Positions 29,504 through 41,502 of a stretch of 42,558 bases of DNA are shown here, piece by piece. How positions within the stretch are numbered: position 1 is the stretch's first letter; every line of letters begins with the position of its first letter. This DNA comes from Pirellulales bacterium (GTDB lineage: Bacteria > Planctomycetota > Planctomycetia > Pirellulales > UBA1268). Under the pieces are notes generated by a model, which was given only the letters and a program-made list of their open reading frames with translations, was not told where the DNA came from and ran no database searches. A program made the position numbers and the translations under genes. The stretch is taken from assembly GCA_029246985.1 (NCBI GenBank), contig JAQWMC010000101.1, forward strand, positions 1 through 42,558. Reading direction: 5' to 3'.

Positions 29504-30349
29504 ATGTACAGATACCGTGTGCTAATAGTTTGTGTGCTTTCAGCATCAGCCGTTTCTATAGGCTGTTCGAATCTCATGCGCCGAGAGCCAGCCCCGGCTA
29601 CGATAAGTCTTGAACCCCCACCTGGCGTTGCTGCACCCGCGCATACCCTTCCTCAGACATTGCCAAGTTTGCCGCAGACGCCGTCGTACAGTTCCTTGGG
29701 GAGTGCTCAATTGGAAGCTGCCCTGACTCGGAGTCAGACCGAAAATCAGATCATGCAAGAAGAGCTCTCAGCGATTCGAGAGCAGTTAGCCAGTACTACA
29801 ACTCAACTGGCTGCAAGCCGAGTCGTTGGTCGTCCAGGAACTTCTGGAGACATCATAAGTCCATTAGTTTCGCCTTCGGCTGCAGGTGCTATTGCAGCGA
29901 TGCAATCAGCGATGGGGGAGTTGTCTTTTGAGAATCTTCAAGTTCGCTTGGATGGGGGGGTTGTTCGTGTTGAAGTACCATCTGAACGCTTATTTGAATC
30001 TGGAACACCGAACCTTTTACCCGCAGGTGCATCATTGCTGACTCAGTTAGCAACAGAACTAGAAAGAGTTTTTCCTCGTCATTATCTTGGAATCGAGGGA
30101 CATCTTGATACTGATCCGCTGACAGGATCTTCGTGGCAGTCTGCGCACCAGTTGACAACTGCTCAGGCCTCTGCTGTTTTTGATTTCCTGACCACTCGAA
30201 CGCCGTTGAGTGACAGGCAGATGTTCCTCGTTGCACACGGGTCGAATCATCCAGTCGTCTCAAACGCAACAACTGCGGGTAGGCAGCGAAATCGTCGGAT
30301 TGAATGCGTCATTTACCCGGAGCAGGCCTCGGTTCCGGGTACTCAATAA
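29504..30349 (+). CDS. OmpA-family lipoprotein
   Basis: Signal with lipobox-like SIGC, coiled coil, C-terminal OmpA-like YLGIEGHLDTDPL...QLTTAQASAVFDFL...GRQRNRRIECVI; ATG 29504. Confidence 0.75.
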   Translation: MYRYRVLIVCVLSASAVSIGCSNLMRREPAPATISLEPPPGVAAPAHTLPQTLPSLPQTPSYSSLGSAQLEAALTRSQTENQIMQEELSAIREQLASTTTQLAASRVVGRPGTSGDIISPLVSPSAAGAIAAMQSAMGELSFENLQVRLDGGVVRVEVPSERLFESGTPNLLPAGASLLTQLATELERVFPRHYLGIEGHLDTDPLTGSSWQSAHQLTTAQASAVFDFLTTRTPLSDRQMFLVAHGSNHPVVSNATTAGRQRNRRIECVIYPEQASVPGTQ

Positions 30350-30480
30350 GTGTCGGATGGAATGACGAAACGGGCTTCAGTGGGTTCTGGTGTCGGTCGG
30401 ATTTGACTGAACAGCGTCAGACGTTTGGGGAAAAAGTGCCCCCCCCTTTTTCTTGTCGTGCGGCGGCTTACACTCCGGAT

Positions 30481-31101
30481 ATGCTCAGGATTATAGATTA
30501 CGGAAGTGGCAATCTTCGAAGTGTTCAAAAAGCTTTTGAAAGGCATGGCGTTACTGCAGAAATAACGTCAGACCCGAACTGTGTCGCCGAGTCCGACAGG
30601 CTTGTTCTTCCGGGCGTAGGTGCTTTTTCAGATGCAATGGCAGCACTGCGTGAACGTGGACTTGTTGAGCCAATTCAGGGGCACATTTACGCTGATCGGC
30701 CATTCCTTGGAATCTGCATGGGCCTGCAGCTCCTCTTCGAAACGGGTTGGGAGGGTGGCCGGCACGATGGATTAGGAGTGTTTGCTGGTGATGTCACCCG
30801 GTTTAATTGTTCGGATGATTTGAAGGTTCCGCACATGGGTTGGAATCAAGTGAGATGGCGTGAGGGGAGTCATGTGTCGCAAGTAATTTGTGAGGATATA
30901 CAACAGCCCGACTTTTTTTACTTTGTACACTCGTACTGTGTTCAGCCTTCAGACCCGAGTGTTGTTGTTGCCGAGACCGACTACGGCGGAATGTTTTGTT
31001 CCGGGGTAGCGCGAGGACGTTTGTTGGCGACGCAATTCCACCCCGAAAAGAGTCAATCAATAGGGATGCGATTACTGAAGTATTTTATCGAACACGTTTA
31101 A
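30481..31101 (+). CDS. hisH: Imidazole glycerol phosphate synthase subunit HisH
   Basis: MLRIIDYGSGNLRSVQKAF, LVLPGVGAFSDAM, FLGICMGLQLLFE, GRLLATQFHPEKSQ; ATG 30481. Confidence 0.95.
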   Translation: MLRIIDYGSGNLRSVQKAFERHGVTAEITSDPNCVAESDRLVLPGVGAFSDAMAALRERGLVEPIQGHIYADRPFLGICMGLQLLFETGWEGGRHDGLGVFAGDVTRFNCSDDLKVPHMGWNQVRWREGSHVSQVICEDIQQPDFFYFVHSYCVQPSDPSVVVAETDYGGMFCSGVARGRLLATQFHPEKSQSIGMRLLKYFIEHV

Positions 31102-31127
31102 TGGTCTGTTATATAAAGGAAGACACG

Positions 31128-31850
31128 ATGGAGCTTTGGCCAGCAATCGATCTCCGTGGAGGCTGTTGTGTACGCCTGCAGCAAGGCGACTACAATCGCG
31201 AAACAGTCTTTGGAGAAGAACCTGTCAAGACTGTGAAGAAATTCACTTCTTCTGGTAGTCGCCGGCTTCATATTGTTGATCTTGAAGGCGCAAAAGATGG
31301 AGCTGCTATACAGGCCGATTTGATTCGTCAGATGGTAGCGGCGGCCGGGGTGCCTTGTCAGGTAGGAGGGGGTATACGTTCCAGGCAGATAATAGAATCC
31401 TACCTTGGGGCAGGAGTTTCACGACTCGTTATTGGAAGTGTTGCGATTGAGCAGCCAAAACTGTTTGCTGAGCTTGCGCATGCATTTCCTGATACGCTTG
31501 TCCTTGGTCTCGATGCCCGGGAAGGAAAGCTCGCAGCGCGAGGTTGGATTGAGACCAGCACACAGCGAGCTGTCGACGTAGCTGTCCAGTCGGCTGAACT
31601 TCCGCTTGCAGCTATTGTGTATACAGATATTGCCCGTGACGGTATGCTCCAAGGTCCAAACCTTCCCGCTCTAGAGGCAATGGTGCAAGCGTCCCCCCAT
31701 CCCGTTGTGGCATCCGGGGGTATCGCTGATGCAGATGATCTGCGGGCAGTCGCAGCAACTGGTGCGTCTGGATGTATTGTTGGGCGAGCACTTTATGATG
31801 GTGGCCTGACTCTTGCAGCAGCCATTGAAGCATCAGGTGAGGCACTGTAA
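31128..31850 (+). CDS. hisA: HisA phosphoribosylformimino-AICAR ribotide isomerase
   Basis: MELWPAIDLRGGCCVRLQQGDYNRETVF, VPCQVGGGIRS, YTDIARDGMLQGPN, VVASGGIADADDL; ATG 31128. Confidence 0.95.
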   Translation: MELWPAIDLRGGCCVRLQQGDYNRETVFGEEPVKTVKKFTSSGSRRLHIVDLEGAKDGAAIQADLIRQMVAAAGVPCQVGGGIRSRQIIESYLGAGVSRLVIGSVAIEQPKLFAELAHAFPDTLVLGLDAREGKLAARGWIETSTQRAVDVAVQSAELPLAAIVYTDIARDGMLQGPNLPALEAMVQASPHPVVASGGIADADDLRAVAATGASGCIVGRALYDGGLTLAAAIEASGEAL

Positions 31851-31996
31851 AGGCGGAAAAGTTGCCCGCAGACCTTACCCTGCTTCCCGTTTGTGATGCG
31901 TTCGAGAAGTTCAATTCAACTTTGACCTAGGGGTGGGTCGAATCTCTCGAATGGGTACCTATTGAGGTCAAGCAACTGCGCTGCTGGACAAAGAAC

Positions 31997-32998
31997 ATGG
32001 CAACTGATTTACGGTTAAAAGAACAGCTACCGAAGCTGACGCAACGAATTGTTGACACCTATCGAGAGGTGCCAGCAACGAACTATCTCGGGCATTGTCC
32101 CCTCCCTAATTATGAGTCGATTATTACCGTGTGCGAGGACCTGAAAGAAATCCTCTATCCAGGATATCGCCGTAGAGAGAATCTTCATTTTGGGAATGTT
32201 ACGTATCACGTTGGTGATCTAATCGATGGATTGCACGATAAACTTACGATACAGATTGGTCGTGCGTTGCGTCATAGTCTTGCAGCAACGCAGGTTGCCG
32301 CGGCTGCCGGCCGCCGTACCCCTTCGCTGCCAGATGCTGTTCAGGAGTGTGTTGACGAAGCTGACTTTGAAGCATTAGGTCAAGCGAAAGCGGTCGAGTT
32401 TTTGGAGCAGATTCCAGATCTTCGAAGAGTTCTTGCCACGGATGTTAAGGCAGCATATGATGGTGATCCTGCGGTGCGGAATCTCGAAGAAATTATCTTC
32501 TGCTATCCAGGGCTTGAGGCGGTGACCATACACCGTCTTGCTCATTTACTACAACGACTTTCCGTACCCCTGATTCCGAGAATGATGGCTGAGTGGGCAC
32601 ACTCTCGTACCGGTATTGACCTTCATCCTGGTGCAACGATTGGAGATCATTTTTTTATAGATCATGGTACGGGTGTGGTGGTTGGTGAAACCTGTGAAAT
32701 CGGCAGTCATGTAAAACTGTATCAAGGTGTCACGCTTGGCGCCGTGTCGTTTCCAACCGATGCTGAGGGGCAGTTGGTGCGAGGCGCAAAACGCCACCCA
32801 ACCATAGGCGATCGGGTTGTTATCTATGCCAACGCAACAGTCCTTGGTGGTGCGACAGTTATTGGGCATGATTCCGTAATTGGTAGTAACGTGTGGATCA
32901 CACGGTCTATTGAGCCACACACGACTGTTGTTCTAGAAAAGCCAAAACTGCGTATGCGGGGAGAAGCACCCTCGCCTGAGGCGGACTACCAAATCTGA
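31997..32998 (+). CDS. cysE: Serine O-acetyltransferase (EpsC/CysE type)
   Basis: Left-handed beta-helix hexapeptides: [68 protein letters not shown]. Confidence 0.9.
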   Translation: MATDLRLKEQLPKLTQRIVDTYREVPATNYLGHCPLPNYESIITVCEDLKEILYPGYRRRENLHFGNVTYHVGDLIDGLHDKLTIQIGRALRHSLAATQVAAAAGRRTPSLPDAVQECVDEADFEALGQAKAVEFLEQIPDLRRVLATDVKAAYDGDPAVRNLEEIIFCYPGLEAVTIHRLAHLLQRLSVPLIPRMMAEWAHSRTGIDLHPGATIGDHFFIDHGTGVVVGETCEIGSHVKLYQGVTLGAVSFPTDAEGQLVRGAKRHPTIGDRVVIYANATVLGGATVIGHDSVIGSNVWITRSIEPHTTVVLEKPKLRMRGEAPSPEADYQI

Positions 32999-33025
32999 CC
33001 GGTGCAAACGGTAACGAGCCAGCTA

Positions 33026-33054
33026 GAAAAAATTTGGTATTTGAGAAACCAAAT
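33026..33054 (-). terminator. Rho-independent terminator of the atp operon
   Basis: Stem ATTTGGT(33032-33038)/ACCAAAT(33048-33054); on the minus strand immediately followed by TTTTTTC, just after atpC stop. Confidence 0.75.
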
Positions 33055-33059
33055 CAGTT

Positions 33060-33497
33060 CTATTTTCTTTTTTGTCGGGCGGCCCTGAGTCGAGCACGAG
33101 CAGCCGACTCCGCCTTCAGAAGAGCATCTATTTGATCGTCGCCAACTGCCTTTTGTTGGTACAAATTCTCAAGTTCGGCCTGTATTTCTGGTGCTTTGAT
33201 TGATCCGGAATCGATCGCACCCTGAGTGATGACGGTTACTTCGTTATTGCCAACCTCGACGAATCCACCTTCAACAAAGGTACAAATGGTTGTTTCAGTC
33301 CCTGTTCCTCCTGCGACACCGTGTAACTGTACCTCGCCTGCTCCGAGGCGTCCGATGAAAGGAGCATGTCCCGCGGCGATTCCCCGGCTTCCGTCATCGA
33401 GAGGGAGTGATACCCCTGCAGCTTTCGTGTCGAGAACTGTCTGTTCAGGTGTGACAATAACGCAGTGAATAAGTTTCTGTGATGTCGTGGTTGCCAT
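33060..33497 (-). CDS. atpC: F1 ATP synthase epsilon subunit
   Basis: IHCVIVTPEQTVLDTKAAGVSLPLDDGSRGIAAGHAPFIGRLGAGEV; operon position. Confidence 0.92.
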   Translation of the reverse strand: MATTTSQKLIHCVIVTPEQTVLDTKAAGVSLPLDDGSRGIAAGHAPFIGRLGAGEVQLHGVAGGTGTETTICTFVEGGFVEVGNNEVTVITQGAIDSGSIKAPEIQAELENLYQQKAVGDDQIDALLKAESAARARLRAARQKRK

Positions 33498-33526
33498 GAT
33501 ACTTTTTACGAGAGGTTGCTTTCTGA

Positions 33527-35951
<2,425 letters not shown>

Positions 35952-35968
35952 AGGAATTCTTCTCTTTC

Positions 35969-37513
35969 TCAGTTCGAGCCGGCAAGAGAGGGTTCAGGTT
36001 GCTTTGCACCTTGAACCTGACGCTTGTATTCCGCAATCGCAGCCTCCAGCAACCGTTCTGTCTCATCGTCAAGGGCTTTTGTTTCCTCAAGCCTTGAGCG
36101 TACCTCTGGTGTCTGGTCCCGCACAAAAGTCAGGAAACCAGATTCCCAGGCAGCGACTTTGTCTCGTTCGACGTTGTCGAGATGTCCACGTGTTCCTGCA
36201 TAAATGCTGAGAACCTGATCGACAATATCGAGAGGCTGGTACTGGCCCTGTTTTAGTAGTTCAACCATGCAATAGCCACGGTCAAGTCTCGACTGCGTCG
36301 CGGCGTCGAGATCTGTTCCGAGTTGTGCGAATGCTTCGAGTTCACGGAACGAAGCGAGGTCCAGCCGAAGCCCCCCCGAAACCTTCTTCATCGCTTTTGT
36401 TTGGGCGGCTCCACCAACACGAGAGACAGAGATGCCAACGTTCATTGCTGGACGCTGGCCGGCAAAGAACAAATCGGGCTGAAGATAGATTTGGCCGTCG
36501 GTGATCGAAATTACATTGGTGGGAATGTAAGCTGACACTTCACCCTCAAGTGTTTCGATAATTGGTAGAGACGTGAGCGAGCCCCCGCCATGTTCATCAG
36601 AAAGCTTTGCAGATCTTTCGAGAAGACGACTATGTGCATAGAAAACGTCACCAGGATAGGCCTCACGTCCCGGTGGGCGACGCATGAGAAGTGATAGTTG
36701 TCGGTAGGCGGTTGCTTGCTTCGAGAGATCATCATAAACGATTAACGCATGTTCGCCGTTGTACATGAACTCTTCTGCCATTGCAGTTCCAGAATAGGGT
36801 GCAATGTACTGAAGTGGTGCAGCAGTAGATCCTCCTGCGACAATCACCGTCGTGTAATCCATAGCGCCATGCTTACGTAGCACGTCAATGGCGACAGCGA
36901 CAGAGGAGTCTTTTTGTCCAACGGCGACATAAAAGCATTTTACGCCACTGTGTTTTTGATTGATGATTGCATCAATTCCGATGGCTGTTTTTCCAGTTTT
37001 ACGGTCACCGATAATCAATTCTCGTTGACCGCGGCCGATAGGAGTCATCGCATCGATTGCTTTAATGCCCGTTTGAAGAGGCTCGCGTACGGGTTGACGA
37101 TCAGCGACACCCGGTGCAAGAGTTTCAACAGGCCTTCTTTTGTCAGTGGTGATTGGTCCTTTTCCGTCGAGTGGATTGCCAAGTGGGTCGAGAACCCGAC
37201 CAATGACCGCATCACCGACAGGTACACTGAGAAGCTTTCCAGTGCTTCGTACTTCATCACCCTCGTTTACCTTCAGGTAATCACCAAGAATGATGACACC
37301 GACAGAATTTTCTTCGAGGTTAAATGCCAGCCCAGTAACGCCACCTGGAAACTCGACCATTTCGCCGGCCATTACGCCAGATAGCCCCCAGACGCGAGCA
37401 ATGCCGTCACCAACTTCGAGTACTTGCCCGACTTCTCGGACATCAATACCAGTCTGATAGCGGTCAATTTCTTCACGCAGAACCGAGGCGATCTCGTCGG
37501 TGTTGAATTTCAT
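35969..37513 (-). CDS. atpA: F1 ATP synthase alpha subunit
   Basis: [64 protein letters not shown]. Confidence 0.97.
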   Translation of the reverse strand: MKFNTDEIASVLREEIDRYQTGIDVREVGQVLEVGDGIARVWGLSGVMAGEMVEFPGGVTGLAFNLEENSVGVIILGDYLKVNEGDEVRSTGKLLSVPVGDAVIGRVLDPLGNPLDGKGPITTDKRRPVETLAPGVADRQPVREPLQTGIKAIDAMTPIGRGQRELIIGDRKTGKTAIGIDAIINQKHSGVKCFYVAVGQKDSSVAVAIDVLRKHGAMDYTTVIVAGGSTAAPLQYIAPYSGTAMAEEFMYNGEHALIVYDDLSKQATAYRQLSLLMRRPPGREAYPGDVFYAHSRLLERSAKLSDEHGGGSLTSLPIIETLEGEVSAYIPTNVISITDGQIYLQPDLFFAGQRPAMNVGISVSRVGGAAQTKAMKKVSGGLRLDLASFRELEAFAQLGTDLDAATQSRLDRGYCMVELLKQGQYQPLDIVDQVLSIYAGTRGHLDNVERDKVAAWESGFLTFVRDQTPEVRSRLEETKALDDETERLLEAAIAEYKRQVQGAKQPEPSLAGSN

Positions 37514-38111
37514 GGATACTCCTCTGCTTCAAACGCTCCGCGAGCGACACTAAGCTCGTGGAGACGGAATGGTCGTAAACTGTATCTTCGATCCGAACGA
37601 CAAGGCCGCCGAGCAGATCTGGATTAACGGAAAAATGAGCGGTAAGCGACTCGCCTAGTGATTCTTCGACTGACTTAAGAATTGCAGCCTGTTCATCTGG
37701 GGTAATCGAGTTGGCAGTTGTAAGGACGGCTTCTCGTCGCCCTGCCCTCTGGTCTAAATCACGGCGTAGTGCGATCACCAATTCTGGCAGAAGCCCAAGC
37801 CGTTCATGGTTTGCAAGCACCAGCAGCGTGTTGAGCGTAATGGTCGATACTCTTCCGGAAAAGGTTTTGCTGACAAGAGCAGTCTTATCCGATGGCGTTA
37901 TTCGAGGTGATTCGAGAACGTTTGTGAGACTTTCAACGCGAGGAAGCACGTCTTCTACAATGTGCGTTAATTCTTCGACTACTTCCGACTGGCATTGGTG
38001 GCGATCAGCAGCTTCAACAATTGCCTGAGCATAGACCTTCGCGAGTCTCGCTGACCCAATGTCACGAGGTGCATCCAGCGGTGATGAACGATTTAATTCG
38101 TCGGTAGTCAT
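37473..38111 (-). CDS. atpH: F1 ATP synthase delta subunit
   Basis: [55 protein letters not shown]; overlaps atpA start. Confidence 0.93.
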   Translation of the reverse strand: MTTDELNRSSPLDAPRDIGSARLAKVYAQAIVEAADRHQCQSEVVEELTHIVEDVLPRVESLTNVLESPRITPSDKTALVSKTFSGRVSTITLNTLLVLANHERLGLLPELVIALRRDLDQRAGRREAVLTTANSITPDEQAAILKSVEESLGESLTAHFSVNPDLLGGLVVRIEDTVYDHSVSTSLVSLAERLKQRSIHEIQHRRDRLGSA

Positions 38112-38137
38112 GCGATTTTTATTGTTTTTCCACAGTC

Positions 38138-38842
38138 CTAGTTGGCACTTGGCGATGTTGAAAGACTTGCGACAGATTCACGTACAAGACGATTTTTATC
38201 TTCAGGGCTGATCTTCTCTCGAATGAATTTCTCAGCCACGCCGACGGCAAGGTCACCTGCTTTTTCAGCGAGTTGCGAGATGGCATCGTCTCGTGCCATT
38301 TCGATTTCTTTTTTGGCTCGTTGCTTCTCTTCGTCAGCCGCTTGCCGTGCCTCAGTTACTATTGTTTGTTTCGTTGTTTCAGCGTCCCGGCGAGCTTCAT
38401 CAAGCATTCCCTTGACTTCTTCTGCTGCTTCAGCAAGCCGCCGTTCGTATGAGGCGAGTTGGTTTTTTGCATCGTCATGCGCGTTTTGTGTTGCAGCGAT
38501 CATGTCGGCAATCCCCTGTTCGCGAGCATCGAGTCCCTTCATGATGGGTTTCCAGGCAACTGCAGAAAGCAAGAGCATGAGCATGAAGAAAACAGCAAAT
38601 GACCAGATCGCCAGATCTCTCCTCAATTCTGCAGGACTCTCGAAGTCTTCAAGAGATGTGCCTGGAGGTGGATTTGCACCGATTTCGGAATGATGCGCCC
38701 CATGTTTTTCATTCTGTCCATCAGCGGCGTGAGGTGTCTCTGAACCCCATGCGCTGCTTGTTGAGGATGACACAATCAGTATCACCATTAGAGCAAGAAG
38801 ACATGAGTGCCCAAGCCGGCAAGCTGTGTGTAAATACGACAT
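38138..38842 (-). CDS. atpF: F0 ATP synthase b subunit
   Basis: LAIWSFAVFFMLMLLLSAVAWKPIMKGLDAREQGIADMIAATQNAHDDAKNQLASYERRL; start proposed at 38842, upstream ORF to 38956. Confidence 0.9.
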   Translation of the reverse strand: MSYLHTACRLGHSCLLALMVILIVSSSTSSAWGSETPHAADGQNEKHGAHHSEIGANPPPGTSLEDFESPAELRRDLAIWSFAVFFMLMLLLSAVAWKPIMKGLDAREQGIADMIAATQNAHDDAKNQLASYERRLAEAAEEVKGMLDEARRDAETTKQTIVTEARQAADEEKQRAKKEIEMARDDAISQLAEKAGDLAVGVAEKFIREKISPEDKNRLVRESVASLSTSPSAN

Positions 38843-39016
38843 CTGTGTCTCCTGTGGCAGACCGCTTCGTGTGAACATTTTGACGGCGTGTGGTTGCAAG
38901 CCTTTTGTAATGATCGCTGGGTTGATGCGATGCCTTGTGGTCGTAATGAAGGTCATATCAAGGGTGTCGCTTCAACAGGTGTGAAATCATTCCAAATGTA
39001 TTCGTAGACTCGTTGC

Positions 39017-39057
39017 CAGATGACAGATACGCGGAAGATTCCCGTATCCGTCATCTG
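39017..39057 (-). promoter_or_regulatory. Long hairpin between atpE and atpF
   Basis: CAGATGAC-A-GATACG ... CGTATC-C-GTCATCTG: 8 bp + one mismatch + 6 bp; inner GGAA/TTCC; not followed by U-tract. Confidence 0.7.
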
Positions 39058-39173
39058 ACGAATTACCTTGCCACATATCTTAAAACTGGAAGTACTGTTC
39101 TCGTTCGCCCTTGGCGATGTAAGGCAGTACTTGTAACCAGATTTCTTGAAACACAGCAGTGGACGAAGGAGAA

Positions 39174-39491
39174 CTACTTTCCTGAGCAGATGAACAGTGC
39201 GTAGAACGTAAAACCCTCAATCAGTGCTGCAGCAATAATCAAAGCAGTCTGAATGCTACCTGATACTTCGGGCTGGCGAGCCATGCTTTCATAAGCTGCT
39301 GCAGCAAGTTTACTGATGCCCATGGCGGCACCAATAACAACAAGGCCAACGCCAAAAGAGGCTGAAAGATCAATAAGTGCTCTACCACCAACTGCTTCTT
39401 GAGCACTGGCAACATCAGCACAGAGAAGCGTGAGCAAAACGACGGCAAGTGTGCTGGCCGAGCGGGCTGAGAAAAACGAGCGAAGCATCAC
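39174..39491 (-). CDS. atpE: F0 ATP synthase c subunit with N-terminal signal-like extension
   Basis: ASFGVGLVVIGAAMGISKLAAAAYESMARQPEVSGSIQTALIIAAALIEGFTFYALFI; preceded by MMLRSFFSARSASTLAVVLLTLLCADVASAQ. Confidence 0.95.
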   Translation of the reverse strand: MMLRSFFSARSASTLAVVLLTLLCADVASAQEAVGGRALIDLSASFGVGLVVIGAAMGISKLAAAAYESMARQPEVSGSIQTALIIAAALIEGFTFYALFICSGK

Positions 39492-39516
39492 GGGCTGGAA
39501 CTCCTTGAAAGCGTGA

Positions 39517-39540
39517 GTCTGGAAACCGTTGTTTCCAGAC
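39517..39540 (-). promoter_or_regulatory. Perfect hairpin immediately upstream of the atpE ribosome-binding site
   Basis: GTCTGGAAAC-CGTT-GTTTCCAGAC, 10-bp perfect stem and 4-nt loop; atpE AAGGAG lies ~14 nt downstream on the minus strand. Confidence 0.75.
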
Positions 39541-39677
39541 GGGATGAAACGAGATCTGTTTGTTGGAATTGTGCTGAACGACCTAAGACGTCGGCCCGCA
39601 TCCTATAGAGGCATGTTTTAAGCAATTTTGAGAGGTTTTGAAGGGTCTCGAAAGTTTTTTTTGTGTGGTTTATGTCA

Positions 39678-40667
39678 TTAATGATGGTGGACCGCCGCGC
39701 CAACGAAAAGCGCCGACAAAAACGTGAATATATAGGCCTGCAGGAAAGCGACAAAAAGTTCCAGAACGCTAAAAAGAGTCGCACTGAGGACACTAATTAC
39801 GGTAACAGTTGCCCACGTACCTGTCGAAGCTGAGGCGGCCGCCGTAATAAGTCCCATAATACCGAGAAGTACGAGATGACCAGCAACCATGTTCGCTAAC
39901 AGACGAACCGCCAGGATCAAGTGTTTGATGCACAATCCCAGTATTTCAATCAAGAAAAGCCCAAAGGAAATAATAATTTTAAGTGGCAACATATATGTGG
40001 GCATGTCAATTGGTGGAACCTGATTTAAAAAAAATCCGATTACACCGAACTGCTTCATGCCTGACAGCAAGCCAGTAAGAAAGGTCACAGCGGCTAAAGC
40101 GAGAGTGACTGAAAACGATGCTGTTGGCGAGCCTGCCCAAGGGACCATCCCAAGCAAATTGCACCCTAGAACAAAAAAGAAGAGCGTCCACAGCATGGGA
40201 ACAAAGGTATCCCCACGATGTACGGGTACTGCGGTTCCATCATCATGGCCATGGCCCGGTGGGTCATCAATCGCTGGACGCGCGACATTGTCACGAATGA
40301 ATACGAGAAAAGCTTCAAAAAGATTTGCGAATCGACCTTTTGGAGCTGCCCCGGAGGACAGTTGTTTCGCAACTCGTGTGAATATCAGCACCATGACGGC
40401 AGCTACAACGAGTTCAAGAATCATGTACTTAGAGATTGCAAATCCCGATTTTGGTGCATAGAGACTGTGGAGTTCCGCGAATGGTTGCGGAATAAGAACT
40501 TTGCCATCAAGCGCTCGATTAAATTCATTCACGTCAGTAACGGCAGGATGACCATCTGTCAGAAACGAAGGCACTTCACTCAATGACTTCCAGTCATAAC
40601 GCCACAGACTCTTTGGTACTTCGAAAAAGTAGGCATCCTTAAGATGATAGATGGGGTTTGCTGACAT
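39678..40667 (-). CDS. atpB: F0 ATP synthase a subunit
   Basis: IKHLILAVRLLANMVAGHLVLLGIMGLI conserved Arg helix; FVAFLQAYIFTFLSALFVGAAVHHH. Confidence 0.95.
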   Translation of the reverse strand: MSANPIYHLKDAYFFEVPKSLWRYDWKSLSEVPSFLTDGHPAVTDVNEFNRALDGKVLIPQPFAELHSLYAPKSGFAISKYMILELVVAAVMVLIFTRVAKQLSSGAAPKGRFANLFEAFLVFIRDNVARPAIDDPPGHGHDDGTAVPVHRGDTFVPMLWTLFFFVLGCNLLGMVPWAGSPTASFSVTLALAAVTFLTGLLSGMKQFGVIGFFLNQVPPIDMPTYMLPLKIIISFGLFLIEILGLCIKHLILAVRLLANMVAGHLVLLGIMGLITAAASASTGTWATVTVISVLSATLFSVLELFVAFLQAYIFTFLSALFVGAAVHHH

Positions 40668-40713
40668 CAGATGGATTTATTACTTTTAAAGTAGAGTTGG
40701 TTTGTGTTCGGTC

Positions 40714-41178
40714 TTATTCGGGAGCGTGGTGTTTGACCGACCGAACACCTTCACCATAGCCGACTACGTGGAGAAGGATATCAAGTAAAAGCAAAACTAG
40801 GTAGGAGGCAATGAGAGTTTCTCTTACAAAATTTTGAAGTGGCCCGCTCCAGTGCACCTCCGCGGCACTGGTCTGGAAGAAACCGAGTGCTAAAAGTGGC
40901 ATTATGAGTCGTATTAAATTTGCCGTGAGAGTACCGGCAATGCCCAGGGCAGGTTGATGTGAGGCCACCTTTTTTGTCCGGCATGTGACATACCAAGCCA
41001 AAAAAGCCCCGCTTAGCGTGATAGCGCTCACGACTGCGACAGTTTTCGCTCGAAGTTCAGCGTCCAGGTTCGGTATATTTCTGGAAATCATGACGGCAGC
41101 GATGAGAACCTGGCCTGCAGAGAGAACTGCAAACCCAAACGCAACAGATTTTACAATGGATTGTTGGTTGTTCTGCAT
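40714..41178 (-). CDS. ATP synthase subunit I-like membrane protein
   Basis: Four hydrophobic segments, directly upstream of atpB in the operon. Confidence 0.55.
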   Translation of the reverse strand: MQNNQQSIVKSVAFGFAVLSAGQVLIAAVMISRNIPNLDAELRAKTVAVVSAITLSGAFLAWYVTCRTKKVASHQPALGIAGTLTANLIRLIMPLLALGFFQTSAAEVHWSGPLQNFVRETLIASYLVLLLLDILLHVVGYGEGVRSVKHHAPE

Positions 41179-41196
41179 GGATAGACCTTTTTACAG

Positions 41197-41412
41197 CTAT
41201 TTCTGCCGTTTTGCAGCGGCTAATCGGACAACGGATGTGAGTCCTAGGACAAAACCAAGCAGAAATCCCACCGGCTCGAGCAAGGTTGTGTCGAGTTGGC
41301 GGTCGAGCCAGCCCCCAGCGATACCCGGGAGCACCATGACTAACCCTATAGCGGTGATACGGCCAACCCAGGTGAACGCTGCTCCGATAGGAGAAATTTT
41401 CGGTTCTGTCAT
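41197..41412 (-). CDS. AtpZ/AtpI-like F0F1-ATPase assembly protein
   Basis: GAAFTWVGRITAIGLVMVLPGIAGGWLDRQLDTTLLEPVGFLLGFVLGLTSVVRLAA, AtpZ-like small two-TM protein at the head of the operon. Confidence 0.7.
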   Translation of the reverse strand: MTEPKISPIGAAFTWVGRITAIGLVMVLPGIAGGWLDRQLDTTLLEPVGFLLGFVLGLTSVVRLAAAKRQK

Positions 41413-41502
41413 ATCCGAGTCTCTATGAAACCAAACCGTGCTGAGTATTTTCTATTTCCGGCAAGATACGGTATTGAAACGTGTGCGGTCCAGCGTGAGT
41501 TT

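Noticed and set aside
30304-30480. N-terminal extension of HisH in the ORF track
   Set aside because: Overlaps the OmpA-like gene and contains the C8 tract; canonical HisH start MLRIIDYGSG is at 30481
38142-38693. 183-aa plus-strand ORF opposite atpF
   Set aside because: Ser/Ala-rich antisense ORF mirroring the coiled-coil b subunit; no independent support
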